Assembly (NCBI GenBank): GCA_023548195.1 | Contig: JAJHZJ010000415.1 | Span: 372,001-436,000 of the forward strand | Length of the DNA: 64,000 bases | Direction of reading: 5' to 3' | From: Bettongia penicillata ogilbyi | Lineage: Eukaryota > Chordata > Mammalia > Diprotodontia > Potoroidae | Part shown: piece by piece, positions 34,322 to 45,530 of the stretch | Position numbering within the stretch: position 1 is the stretch's first letter | How the letters are laid out: every line of letters begins with the position of its first letter | The notes under the pieces: generated by a model | Told to the model about the DNA's origin: nothing | The model's database searches: none | What the model saw: only the letters and a program-made list of their open reading frames with translations | Translations under genes and position numbers: made by a program

Positions 34322-34564
34322 TCATTACTGTTTAGTCATGTCTTACTCTTTGTGACAACATATGGAGTTTTCTTGGCAAAGATACTGGAGTGATTTGCCA
34401 TTTCCTTTTCCAGCTCATTTTACTGATAAGAAAACTGAAGCAAACAGGATGAAATGATTTGCCCAGGGTCAAACAGCTAGTGTCTGAGGCCAGATTTGAA
34501 CTTAGAAGATGAGTCTTCCTGACTCCAGGCCCAACACTGTACCACTGTACCACCAAACATGCCC
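34322..34564 (-). repeat. Full-length CORE-SINE (minus)
   Basis: 'tttagtcatgtcttactctt', 'ggcaaagatactggagtgat', 'gatttgcccagggtcaaaca', 'gaagatgagtcttcctgact' and 'accactgtaccaccaaacat' in order. Well preserved. Confidence 0.9.
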
Positions 34565-35242
34565 AGTAGACTATCTAGGGAGGTAAAATCCTGGTCATTT
34601 AAAGAGATTGACAGATCTCAACCCACAGCATAACAAAAGGCCCAAAGTTTCCATATTTCTACTCACTGTAGCTTAATTCAATTTCTCCTTTCTAACTTAT
34701 GTCTTCTATTTTTGAGCATTGTATAGTTTTTTGTACATTTCTTTACTGAAGTTACCACCAATATGCTATATTCTAGAAAGTCCTTGAATGTAATAGAACT
34801 CATTTTATTTAAAGAAGTGTTTTTATTTGGAAGCATTAAGACTTTAGAAATGAATAGACAAGAAAAATAGAAAGTTGTAAGCAAAATTTCTACTTAAAAA
34901 TGAAAAGTTCTAATAAACATATTCATATTGAACTCATTAAAAATCATGACTGAAAGTACATTAAAAATACACAAAATGGAACCAAACTCTCAGAGCTAGA
35001 AGGCATTTCAAAAGCTATCTAATCCAGAATTTATCTAAAAAACAATGCACTTTATAATATGCTCTATGAATAACTCTACAACCTTAACTGACGGAAAAAG
35101 TGCTTAAGAGAGCATAGATATACAAGATTAACAGGAGAAAGTAATAGAGTACCTCTGCCTTCTGAGTATATGACTGATAACAGCTGAGCTACTATAATGG
35201 TAATTTGAAAGGGAAGATCTTTCCCGTTCATTAATAGGCCCG
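34565..35242. other. Unassigned DNA; weak MIR-like patch
   Basis: A faint MIR-like block ('tcagagctagaaggcatttc') lies near 34990-35030. Nothing else recognised. Confidence 0.4.
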
Positions 35243-35607
35243 TGTGACCTGCTTAAACCTCATGGAAGCCTAACTCACATGTTGGGGGAGGAGTTTGCTG
35301 AAGGAGTGTAACAGGAAAGGTGGCGCAGAACTGGGAGGAAGTTGATGACAGTGGTTAGGAAAGAAGAGAGAGGATGCTAGCAGCCAGGTACAGCTATTCT
35401 AGTGAGCGTTTGCTTGTGAGAAGGCCCCAGGAGTGGGGCTAAGGCTTGGGAATGGCTTTGTCCCCAACAGCGCTAATACATATTGATGGATTTGGCTTTC
35501 TGGTGTTGGAATTGGCTTTCTGCTATATGAATAAATGTTTGTTTTGTTTTGTTTTTTCTGTCTTCTATATGGGGAGTCCGTTATACTTTGCAATTCAGAA
35601 CTACGCA
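35243..35607 (+). mobile_element. LTR-like unit (probable solo endogenous-retrovirus LTR, plus)
   Basis: It opens TGTGACCTGC and can be closed at a CA near 35592 or 35607. A polyadenylation signal AATAAA lies at 35530-35535, followed by a T/G-rich stretch, as in an LTR R/U5 region. The 'ggaattggctttctgctata' block before the signal resembles marsupial LTRs I have seen. It is richer in G than its surroundings. No internal retroviral genes or second LTR were found, and no clear target duplication is visible, so boundaries are uncertain. Confidence 0.5.
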
Positions 35608-35712
35608 GGCATATTAATAGTTGTACTCAGTGCTGTGAATATTGCCTTGGCAATACAACTACATCCCAAGTTAAGGAAATTACTTGTGGATATTATTACT
35701 AGGCCACCTTAA
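35569..35712 (+). other. Short hydrophobic open frame after the LTR-like unit
   Basis: The last part of an open frame (whole frame 35446-35712). It carries a hydrophobic stretch (GILIVVLSAVNIALAIQL, about 35611-35664) followed by a basic end (HPKLRKLL) and a stop. That is the pattern of a single membrane segment with a positive cytoplasmic tail. I do not recognise the protein. The frame runs through the LTR-like unit, so a translated product is unproven, and chance cannot be excluded for ~45 codons. Confidence 0.2.
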
Positions 35713-36758
35713 ATGACCCCTAAGAGATCCTAGAGAATAGGAAACATGCCATAAGACAATTAAGAGGCAATTATTGTCCTGATTTTATTTAAGAGGCTAC
35801 AGTCAAAAAAGTAGAATAGGGAAAATGATTTTTGGTAAAATTCTACAGCAATTTATCAAAAGAATGGTCAATGAATATTTTTTTAAAAAGGAAATAGCCC
35901 TCACAAATCAGGTTATGCTATACTAATTGCATTTTATTTTTTGACCGAGTTCTATATTGACTGAGAAATTTTGAAGACATAATCTACCTAGAATTTAGCA
36001 AATAATTTTGACAAAGTCTTGACATAAAGAACTATGGGCTAGATAGTTATAGAGTTACAATGATTCAGGATTTAGTTATATTTACAAGTCATCAAGTAGT
36101 TACTGATGGTTCAATCCACCTGGAAGGAATACCCCTGGGACCTAGGTCTAATTCTATACTGTTTAGAATTTTATGCCAAAACTTGAATAAAAGCATAAAT
36201 TTTATGTTTATCAAACTTCCAGAACATTCCAAGTTGGAAAGGATAGTAAAAATAATTAGAACCTGAAAAATGCCAAGATCAAGACTTGGCCTAACTAATA
36301 ATACATGATTTAATAGGGATCCATTTTAAGTCTTATACTCAGGATCAAAAATCAACTTTCAAAGTTCAAAATGGAAAATGAAGAGGTAAACAATAGTTTG
36401 TCTCAGAAAGAACTGGGAGTTAATAAATGAACTTCTAGTTTAATATAAGTCAACAGAATGCTATAGAACTCTCAAGGCTGATATACTCTAAAATTACGTA
36501 TAACTCAATACAACAGAAATGTTCAAAAAGTACCATTTTGCCTTACAATTGAAAATGCCACCTCCAAGGTACTGTTGCAAGGTCATGCTAATATAACTAG
36601 AAAAATCTATGTCTTACTGTAGAAGCAATGTTTTTAAAATATCCTTTATTCTGTGGCTAGAGATTATGAGAAGGGAAAGGTTCATAAAACCTGCTACTTC
36701 AAGCTATTACTATCTCTTCTTCAAAATACCTTGTATGTGCTTAACTATGCACATTTGG
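35713..36758. other. Unassigned DNA
   Basis: No gene or repeat family recognised. Confidence 0.45.
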
Positions 36759-36765
36759 TGTTTAC

Positions 36766-39700
36766 TTTTTTAATTAAATTATTTTATTTGTTTTCAGTGT
36801 TTGACAATCACTTCCAAATATTTTAGATTTTTTTTCCTCTACCTTCCCCCCATTTCATCCTGCCTTCCCACTCCCTCCCCGAGACGGCATACAATCTTAT
36901 ATATGTTCTACATATACATTACTATTCAGTACATGTTGCATAAAAGAATGAAAATGAATGGGAGAAACCATAAAACAAAACAAAACATATGTAAAAGAAA
37001 ATGGTCTGTTTCTATCTGTGATTCAGTTCCATGGTTCTTTCTCTGGATGTGGAAGTTGTCTTGCCTCAAGAGTCTATTGGAAATTTTTTGAGTGCATACA
37101 TTGCAATGAATTACTAAGTCTAAGAGAAAGATTCCTCACACATTGTGGTTGGTGCTGTGTGCAAAGTTCTCCAAGTTCTGCTCTTTTCACTCAGCATCAA
37201 TTCATACAACTCTTTCCAGGCTTCTCTGAAGTATTGCTGTTCATCGTTTCTCATGGCACAATAGGATCCCACTACATTTATGTGCCACAACTTTTTCAGC
37301 CATTCCCCAATTGATAGGCATCACCTTGATTTCCATTTCTTGCTCACCACAAAGAGAGTTGATATAAATATTTTTGTACATATGAAACCCTTTCCCACTT
37401 TTAGGTTAACAATTTTTGTCAATTAATAAGTTCTTATGACAGAAACTGGGATCCTTGGGTTTATCAAACAACAGATTGCTATATTCATTAACTACTGTGT
37501 CTTGAGTACCTAATATATTCTCTGCTTCTTATTCAGTACCAAGTGGTTTGGATGATTGCTTCTTTATAATGCAGTTTGAGATCTGGTAAGACTAGGTCAC
37601 TTTCCCTAGCATTTCTTTTTCATTAGTTCCTTTGATATTCTGAACTTTTTGTTCTTCCAGATGAATTTTGATATTTTTATTTTTACCTCTAGAAAACAAT
37701 TATTTGGTAGTTTGTTTGGTATGACACTGAACAAGTAAATTAATTTTAGATAGAATTGTCATTTTTGTCATGTTAGCTCAGCCTACCCATGAGAAACTAA
37801 TGTCTTTTCATTTACTTAGATCTGACTTTATTTGTTCAAAAAGGGTTTTGTAATTGTATTCATATAGTCCCTGGGTTTGTTTTGGCAGGTAGACTCCCAG
37901 ACATTTTATAGTGTCTACTGTAACTTTAAATGGGATTTCTCTTTCTATCTCTTGTTTTTGGGCTTTGTTAGTAATATAGAGAAATTCAAATGATTGATCT
38001 GGGTTTGTTTTATAACCTTCAACTTTGCTAAAGTTGTTTATTATTTCAAGTAGTGTTTTACTTGATTCTCTGGGATTCTCTGTGTATCATTATATCATCT
38101 GCAAAAAATGATAACAGTTTCTTCTTTGCCTATTCTAATTACTTCAATTTCTTTTTCTTCTCTTGTTGCTATAGTTAGCATTTCTAATAATGGATATCCA
38201 CGTTTTACCCCTGATCTTACTGGAAAAGCATCTAGCTTGTCTCCATTGCATACAATGCTTGATCATGGTTTTAGATAGCTAGATACAGCTTATTACTTTA
38301 TGGAAAATTCCATTTATTCCCATGCTTTCCAGTGCTTTCAAGAGGAATGGATGTTATATTTTGTCAAAAGCCTATTCTGGATCTGGTGAGATCATCATAT
38401 TAGGTTTGTTGTTGATATGATCAATAATGTTAATAGTTTTTAAAATATTGAACCAGCCCTACATTACTGGTACAAATTTTATCTGATCATGATGTATTAT
38501 TCTCATGATAAGTGGCTGTATTCTTTTTTCTAATATATCTTATTTAAAATTTTTGCATCTATATTCATTAAAGAAATTAGTCTATAATTTTCTTTCTCTG
38601 TATTGGCTCTTCCTGGTTTAGGTATCAGAACTATATTTGTATCATAAAAAAATTTTGTAAGACTTTTTTACCAATTTGCCCAAATAGTCTATATAGAATT
38701 TTCTGAGGCAGAGTTATTTAAATATTCAACTTCCTCTTCTGTTAATCTGGGAAATTTATATGTTTTTTTTAAGATAATCAACCATCTCATTTAGATTGTC
38801 TCATTTATAAGCATACAGTTGGGCAAAGTAATTTCTAAATATTGTTTTAATTTACTCCTCATTGGAGGTTAGTTCATCCTTTTCAATGTTGATATTGGTA
38901 ATTTGGTTTTCTTCCTTTTTTAATTAAATTGATCAACGGTTTATCAATTTTATTGTTTTTTTCATAAAATCAAATCTTAGATTTATTTGTTAGTTCAATA
39001 ATTTCCTAATTTCAATTTTATTAATGTCTCCTTTGGTGTACAGTATTTTTTATTTGGCATACACTTGGAGGTGTTCAATTTGTTCTTTTTCAAGCTTTTT
39101 CAGCTGCATGCTCAATTCACTAATCTCCTCTTTATTTTATTCACGTAGGCATGCTTTTGCAGTATCCCATAAAATTCGGTAGGTTGCCTCATTATTGTCA
39201 TTATCTTGAATGAAGTTGTTGATTGTTTTGATAATTTGTTGTTTAATCCACTCATTCATTAGTGTTGGATTGCTTAGTTTCCAATTAACTTTTTGTTTAT
39301 ATTTCCATGGTCTTTGATTACATATAATTTTTATTGCATTATGATCTGAGAAAGATGCATTGACTATCTCTGCCTTTCTGCACTGTATTGTGAGGTTTTA
39401 TGGCCTAGTACATGGTCAGTTTTCATATATGTGCCATGTACTGCTGAAAAATGGGTATGGTCCTTTCTATTCCCATTCAATTTTCTCCAGAGATCTATCA
39501 TAATTACCTTATCCAGAGTTTTATTCAACTCCTAACCTTCTTTCTTGTTTATTTTGAGGTTAGATTTATCAAATTCAGAGAGGGAGAGATTGAGATCCCC
39601 CTAGTATGGTTTTGGTGCCTATTTCTTCCTTTTACTCCCTTAACTTCTTCTCTGAGAATTTCGATGCTACAACACTTGAAGCATATATGTTTAGTAATGA

Positions 39701-42262
39701 AATTGCTTCGTTGTCTATGGTGCCTTTTAGCAGGATATAGTTTCCTTTTTTATCTTTTTTAATTAGATCTATTTCTGCTTTTGCTTTATCTGCTATTGGG
39801 ATTGTTACCCCTGCTTTTTTTTTGCATCAGATGAAGCAAAATATATTTTGCTCCAACCTTTTAAATTTACCCTGTATGTATCCCCCTATTTCAAATGTGT
39901 TTCTTGTACACAACATATTGCTGTATTATGGTTTTCAATCCATTCTACTATCCATCACTGTTTTGGGGAGAGGTCATTCCATTAATATTCACAGTTATGA
40001 TATCCATCCCCTTTCCCCCCTTTTATTCTTTTATTTCTCCCTTTCCCTCCACAACAGTTTTAATTTTTGACCACTTCCTCTCTCAGTTTCCCTCCCTTCT
40101 TTTAACCTCTCCTCCATTTTATTTTCTCCTTCCCCTCCTACTACATATAGAGCTACTTGTATTTCTATACTTAACTGAGATTTTTCTTCCCTCCTTGAAC
40201 CCAATCGGATAAGAGTAACTCTCGAACAATGCTCATCTCCCTCCTCTCTTTTCCTCTCCTGTAATATATTTTTGTGCCTCTTCCTGTGATATGCTTTACC
40301 TTTTTCTGACTCCTCATTTTCACATCTCTGATTACAATCCCTTCACAATCTTAAATAACATTTTTATCATGATATATTTACTTTATACTTCTCCCTCTAT
40401 CTTTGTATACCCCTTTTATATATCATAACAAATATATAATTCTCAAGATTAACAAGTATCATCTTCCTCTATAGGGATGTAAACAGTTTGCCCATATAGA
40501 GTAACAAGTTTCGTTTGTTTGTTTGTTGTTATTTTTGTTTTTTCCCATATAACTTTTTTATGCCTCTCCTGAGACCTGCTTTAGAAGGTCAAAGTTTCTA
40601 TTACATTATGGTCTTTTCATTACGCAGGTCTAGAAATCCTTAATTTCATTGAATGTCCATCTCCTTGCCTGAAATATTATACTCAACTTTGCTGGGTAGT
40701 TAATCCATGGTTGTAGTCCCAGCTCCTTTGCCTTACATAATACTGTATTACAATGCCTTTGATCTTTTAATGTAAGAGCTGCAAGGTCCTATGTGATCCT
40801 GACTGTAACTCCTCAGTATTTGAATAGTTTCTTTTTGACTATCTGCAGTATTTTCTCCTTCACTTGATAGTTTTGGAATTGGGCAATGATATTCCTTGGG
40901 GTTTTTGTTGTGAGAGCCCTTTGGGAAGTGAACAGTGGATTCTTTTGATGACTATTTCCCCCTCTGGATCTAGGACTTCTGGGTAGTTTCCCTTGATGAC
41001 TTCTTAGAAAATATTGTTCAGGATCGTTTTTACATCATGGCTTCCTGGTAGACCAATGATTCTTAGATCTTCTCTCCTGAATCTATTTTCAAGGTCAGTT
41101 GTTTCTCCAAATAGATATTTTATATTTTCATCTGTTTTTCGTTCTTTAGATTCTGTTTGAGTGATTTTTGATATTTCATAGAGTCATTAGCTTCTACTTG
41201 CCTGATTCTAATTTTTATCAAATTGTTTTCTTCAGTTAACTTTTGCATCTCCTTTACCATCTGTCCAATTGTGTCTTTTAAGGAGTTATTTTCTCAAGTT
41301 AGGTTTTGTACCTCCGCTTCCATTTGTCCAATTTTCCTTTTAAATTCTTCTGTGATGTCTTTTTCTATATTTTCAAAATCATTAGTCAGCTTTGCTTCTA
41401 TTTCACTAATTTGCCTTTTAAAATCCTTCCTGAGCTCTTCTCAGAATGCTCTTTATGCTTCAGACCAGTTCATATTCCCTTTTGAAGTTTCAGGTGGGAA
41501 TAGAGTCTCCGTGCTGACCTCTTTGGTATTCATGTTTTGGTCATTGTCCCCATAGAAAGATTGTATGGTCTTTTCTTTTCTGCTTTGCTTCTTACTCTTG
41601 ATAATCACTCTTTTTCTGGCTTTTAAAGAAGATTTCTGCATCTGGGGCACAGGGGGCTCTGTCCCACAGTTCTTCTGCCTAAAACTTGAGTCCATGTACA
41701 TTGTGTCCTCTGATTGCTCCATCCAGAAGCTAAAATGCCACAGTTTTCCTGGTGCTAAGCTGACTGATATTGGAAAACAGAGGTCAGCTGAGGTCTTTTT
41801 AGATTGCCCTGAAGTTACACTGGAGTTTGCTGCATTAAGTGTAGGGGAGGGATATTCTGGCCACAGGAGGTCTGCTCTGCTGAGCTAGAGCATAGGAAAG
41901 CTGGTTGATCCCATCTGCTCTAGTGTCTTGCTGATTCCCCTGGTGTGCTGAGGCATTCCTGGGGTCCTGTCGTTGGCGGTTGTGGGCTCAAACCCCTGAG
42001 GCCCTTCTCCAGGATCTTCTCCTGGTTTGTTGAGGTGAGAATGTCTGGGTCAGCTGTGGTTCTGCACTGGTCCCCTTCAGCCACAGAAAGAGGGAACCTC
42101 CCTAGTGATTTTCCTGGTCTCATGAGCTAAGAGACTGCGTACTCCTTGTCCTGCTCCCATTGTCCCAGGATTCTTCCCAGGGAGATATTCTCTGGGCTTT
42201 TCAAGGTCAACGATGGAATCAAGACAGTAGTTAGTGATCACTCTGCTATCTTCATGTTTGCT
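36766..42262 (-). mobile_element. L1 element, near full length with internal deletion (minus)
   Basis: The 3' end ('ttaattaaattattttattt', then the reverse of the 3' UTR purine tract) is at the low coordinate. The 5' UTR ends at about 42254-42262 ('gatcactctgctatcttcat'). Gene order on the minus strand is 5' UTR, ORF1 (about 41740 down to 40500), ORF2 (about 40000 down to 37100), 3' UTR. Compared with the copy at 50071-56760, it lacks about 745 bp (50705-51450 there), the junction being near 37400. It also lacks the extra upstream 5' module. These two differences account for its 5.5 kb length. A possible decayed target duplication (11 of 14 matching) lies at 36759-36772 and 42255-42268. Confidence 0.9.
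41453..41722 (-). pseudogene. L1 ORF1 N-terminal remnant (minus)
   Basis: An open frame of 89 codons carrying GTEPPVPQMQ, then LKARKRVIIKSKKQSRKEKT, the basic N-terminal stretch before the ORF1 coiled coil. The same residues recur in the ORF1 of the copies at 24600 and 55740. The frame breaks before the coiled coil (41240-41440 in reverse). Confidence 0.75.
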
Positions 42263-42384
42263 CTTTAAAGACAAAGATTGTTTCATTTTTTTTCTATATC
42301 TTCTTACCACATGAGCATATTGTCACATGATACTGAAGAAGTTGTTTAATAATTGCTTTTCAAATATAATTAAATTGATTGCAT
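42263..42384. other. Unassigned AT-rich DNA
   Basis: Short spacer between an L1 5' end and a CR1-like fragment. Confidence 0.5.
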
Positions 42385-42790
42385 ATTCTTAGAATCTCAG
42401 AGCTGGAAGGTGCCTCACAGGCAGCTACATGTACAGGAATATGAATCTCCTCTACTGTCTACTTGACAAGTGGCCATTCAGCATTTGCTTGGAGTCTTCA
42501 GGTAAGGGGAACTAATCCCTTCTGCTTCTCCATAATACTAATCTGAGGCAAGTTTTTCTCTATGTAGAGCTATTCATTCTTAACAGATCCTCATATAGCA
42601 TGAGCCAAAGGCCTTCCAAAATTTTGATGACATTCTAATGGAAACTCTTGAACTTTTCAATCCCCTTCCTGAAATTTAGTGCTAAGAACTAAACATAGTG
42701 TCCTAGATATAGTTTGGCAAGTGTAGAGGACCACCAGAAATGTTACCTCTCCAGGCATCAGGGTTCTAATCTTACTAAGGACTGATAATG
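42385..42790 (-). repeat. CR1-type LINE 3' region (minus)
   Basis: In plus-strand order: 'agaatctcagagctggaagg', 'gtggccattcagcatttgct', 'ctgaggcaagtttttctcta', 'acagatcctcatatagcatg' and 'ttcctgaaatttagtgctaa'. This is the layout of the CR1 3' end read in reverse, including the 'tcctcat..' and 'gtg.ccagaactg' positions. It is decayed. The name is from memory of the amniote CR1 layout. Confidence 0.55.
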
Positions 42791-42839
42791 CCCATACAGA
42801 GTAGTCACAACCATCAATAATTTTAATATAATGATGCTT

Positions 42840-43065
42840 TTAATTAAACTATAGAATAAATACAATGTAATTTATATCACTATTATTGCTATGATTTGTA
42901 TTATATGTAACATATATTATATAATATGTCAATGAAATTAATATATTATAATATACTATACTGTTATATTATCATAAATATATAAATTATATATATACAT
43001 AATTATAAGTAACATGAATTATGTTGTTATAATTAAATTATATAATTTAGGATAAATTTCTGAGA
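42840..43065. repeat. AT-rich low-complexity DNA
   Basis: Long alternating A/T stretches with scattered 'tataat' and 'attata' units; nearly GC-free between 42880 and 43050. Confidence 0.85.
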
Positions 43066-44100
43066 CAATGATCTACAATCCCAACCATACTTACCCTCAT
43101 GGCTAAGGTATTTGTGGACATGTGGGGAACAGTTGAAATAATTCTTTGAAACATATCAAAAAATAACAAAGACTCATTTTTTAAAGTAGTACAGATAAAG
43201 AAGTATGACTACAAAATGATTCTAAATCACCTAATTATATTTGTTAATAGTTAATACCTACATATAGGTACATTCTTTCTGCCCTTTCCCCTCAACACTA
43301 CATAAATAAAAACTGATACCATTTTGTGCATGAAGTCAAAATAATCTTACTCCAATACTTGCAAATTATCTATGTGAATGAATAACAGGAGCAGGCAGTT
43401 GCATCCATTGATGCCTTTAGGGTTATAAATAAATTCCCTATCATCAGGCAATCACCTCCAGATAGCCCATGATTAATTTCAAGCTTATAGAATATGGAAC
43501 CTTGAAGGCAATGAAAGGCATTTCTCCATGCACTGTTGGCATACCCAAACTGATGGAGTCCCAGGGACAGGCACTATCTTATTATGATTTATTGAAACTT
43601 AGGGAGGCAGGCTCAAAAGAAAAGTCACTCTTCTCCACGTTGCATAAAAACAAATCTTTCTCTTGTGAATTCAAAGAAGCTATCAATATGTAGAAGAATA
43701 CATCCGTGTTATGAGTGGGAAGTGGAAGTGGTAGGATGTAAACCTGTGCTCGTATAGAATTTCTTACCCTGTGAACAACTGATGGTAACTTAAAGCAGGA
43801 GAACATGGCAAACGTAAGCATGTGCTTACACAAGACCAAAGACAGCAGTTCTTGGATACATTTCATTAACTATCTCACTTTCTTCTGTAGAAAGTGTAGA
43901 AGAGGGAATTTTGAATTCCATCCCTCAAAACTCTGAATTTTTAAACAAATTTGGAGGGCTTTTTGTTTTTGTTTCTTTACATAGCATCAGTTTGAGATTT
44001 GTCTCGAATATAATCCCAAATTTAATAGTTTCCTAGTTCCAGAGTTTGGATATTGAACCTTCTAGAAAGAGAAAGATTTCTTGATGCAGTATGTTCTTAG
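43066..44100. other. Unassigned DNA
   Basis: Frames at 43469-43693 and 43582-43866 are 74-94 codons, overlap on opposite strands, and have no recognised features. Confidence 0.4.
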
Positions 44101-44104
44101 ATGG

Positions 44105-44325
44105 AAGGAAAGAAACATTTATTAAGCACGTATTACATGAATAAAAATACAAGAAAAAATGAAGACATTTCCTGTTCTTGAGGAGTTTATAGTCTAATGG
44201 GGAAAAACAACAGACAGAACAGAGCTGGAAAGTGAGCGGTTCAGGAGGAGAGAAATATATTTGATTCAGGAGCATGATTTTGAAGTCCAGAAAGTCAGGA
44301 CAGGATGGGGGAGGAAAAAAAAGTC
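44105..44325 (+). repeat. Old unnamed dispersed repeat, 5' part
   Basis: 'aacatttattaagcacgtat', 'ttcctgttcttgaggagttt' and 'atagtctaatggggaaaaac' match the first part of a dispersed mammalian repeat I recognise but cannot name. Related pieces are at 48505-49030 and 57115-57235. Confidence 0.55.
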
Positions 44326-44990
44326 TGTATAATTTTCATATAGCATTCTACATAAAAAGCAAAGCTAATAATTTTTTTATGAAATACCAGTAGAAAGTAG
44401 TTTGCCTTTTCAGAAGCCCCCAATGTACCTTCTAGAGAGAGTCTAAAAAGAATGTAGTACTAAGTCTTGATGGGAATGTATAGGCTTCTAGGAATGGAAT
44501 CAAAAAACTGTCAAAAAGATGCTTTAAGAGAAATTCAATTTTAGTTGTCTTTCTGGAGGACCTTATGGGATACATGCTTTATGTATTTTTATATCTGCTT
44601 ATTGGTTTTTTAATGTCTTCTGTGACCTTGAAAAGGGCAAAATAAAAGGTTTTTCATATCTAATTTATACTTTCTTCCTTGAGAGATATTATGGGAGATA
44701 AAGATGCATTTTGTCTACTTTTACAGAAACCTAAACCTAAGATATATCTGAATAAGACTTTTGGGAAACTCTATATTGAGAGATTTCCTGTGCATAATTA
44801 AAATTGGGGTAACAAACCAAAATCCGCATAAACCCAGACTTCTGGGAAATCCTGGGCCAGGGGGACATCTAAAATTGTACAATTTGGGATTTATTTTACT
44901 GACTTCAGGCTATACTCATATTAACTGTCAACGTATTAAAGCCAGCAGTCATTAAATTTATTTCCCTTTAACAAATCTATCATTCCCTTT
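44326..44990. other. Unassigned DNA
   Basis: No gene or repeat family recognised. Confidence 0.45.
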
Positions 44991-44994
44991 TTAG

Positions 44995-45230
44995 AGAAGT
45001 GCCATGATATATTGAAAGAGAAACAGATGAGGAATCAAAAAAATTGTGCATTTGAATACTAGCTTAGATAGTTAATATTTATGTAACCCTAGTATGATCA
45101 CTTCTACTCTTCAAAATTCAATTTCTCTACCTGTAAAATGAAGGCAATAACTCTTGCACTGTCTACATTACAGGATTGTTGTAAGTACACTGCTTTGGAA
45201 ATACTGAAGTTCTATATAACCATGAACTGG
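44995..45230 (+). repeat. MIR/CORE-SINE (plus), diverged
   Basis: 'agtgccatgatatattgaaa', 'caatttctctacctgtaaaa', 'acaggattgttgtaagtaca' and 'ctttggaaatactgaagttc' keep the SINE order with many changes. Confidence 0.6.
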
Positions 45231-45360
45231 ATTTCATAGAAATAAAGATAGAAGAATCATGAAGAAGAAGAGGTTATCATAAAAGGAGGTGGAGCAGGGT
45301 ACATAGAGGGTAGATGTGAACACTAATGGGAACTTCCTTTAATCTTTTATTTGGTTTCAG

Positions 45361-45527
45361 ACTGGCCTTGCATATCTTGTTTTCTTCTACGCACATAGAG
45401 ATGGCAGAACCACCAACCAATTCACTAAAATATTTGCATATATAAGGAAAGACCAAATGGAAGTGAAGGAGTTCATGAGAAAGGCTAATATGGATTCTGC
45501 AGATTTATCTGCACTGAGGGAATCTAG
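45361..45527 (+). other. Candidate host exon (plus), unproven
   Basis: A 167-bp segment preceded by 'cttttatttggtttcag' (pyrimidine-rich acceptor) and followed by 'aatctag|gtaatt' (donor). One frame is open throughout (55 codons), reading TGLAYLVFFYAHRDG at its start and EVKEFMRKANMD later. I do not recognise the protein. The segment overlaps no repeat I can see. By chance, a frame this long between splice-like sites is not rare in 64 kb, so this stays a candidate. The reverse strand also has an open frame, which weakens the coding argument. Confidence 0.25.
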
Positions 45528-45530
45528 GTA

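Noticed and set aside
39451..40212. Plus-strand hydrophobic frames of ~80-105 codons
   Set aside because: Antisense of L1 ORF2 and the inter-ORF region of the minus-strand element.
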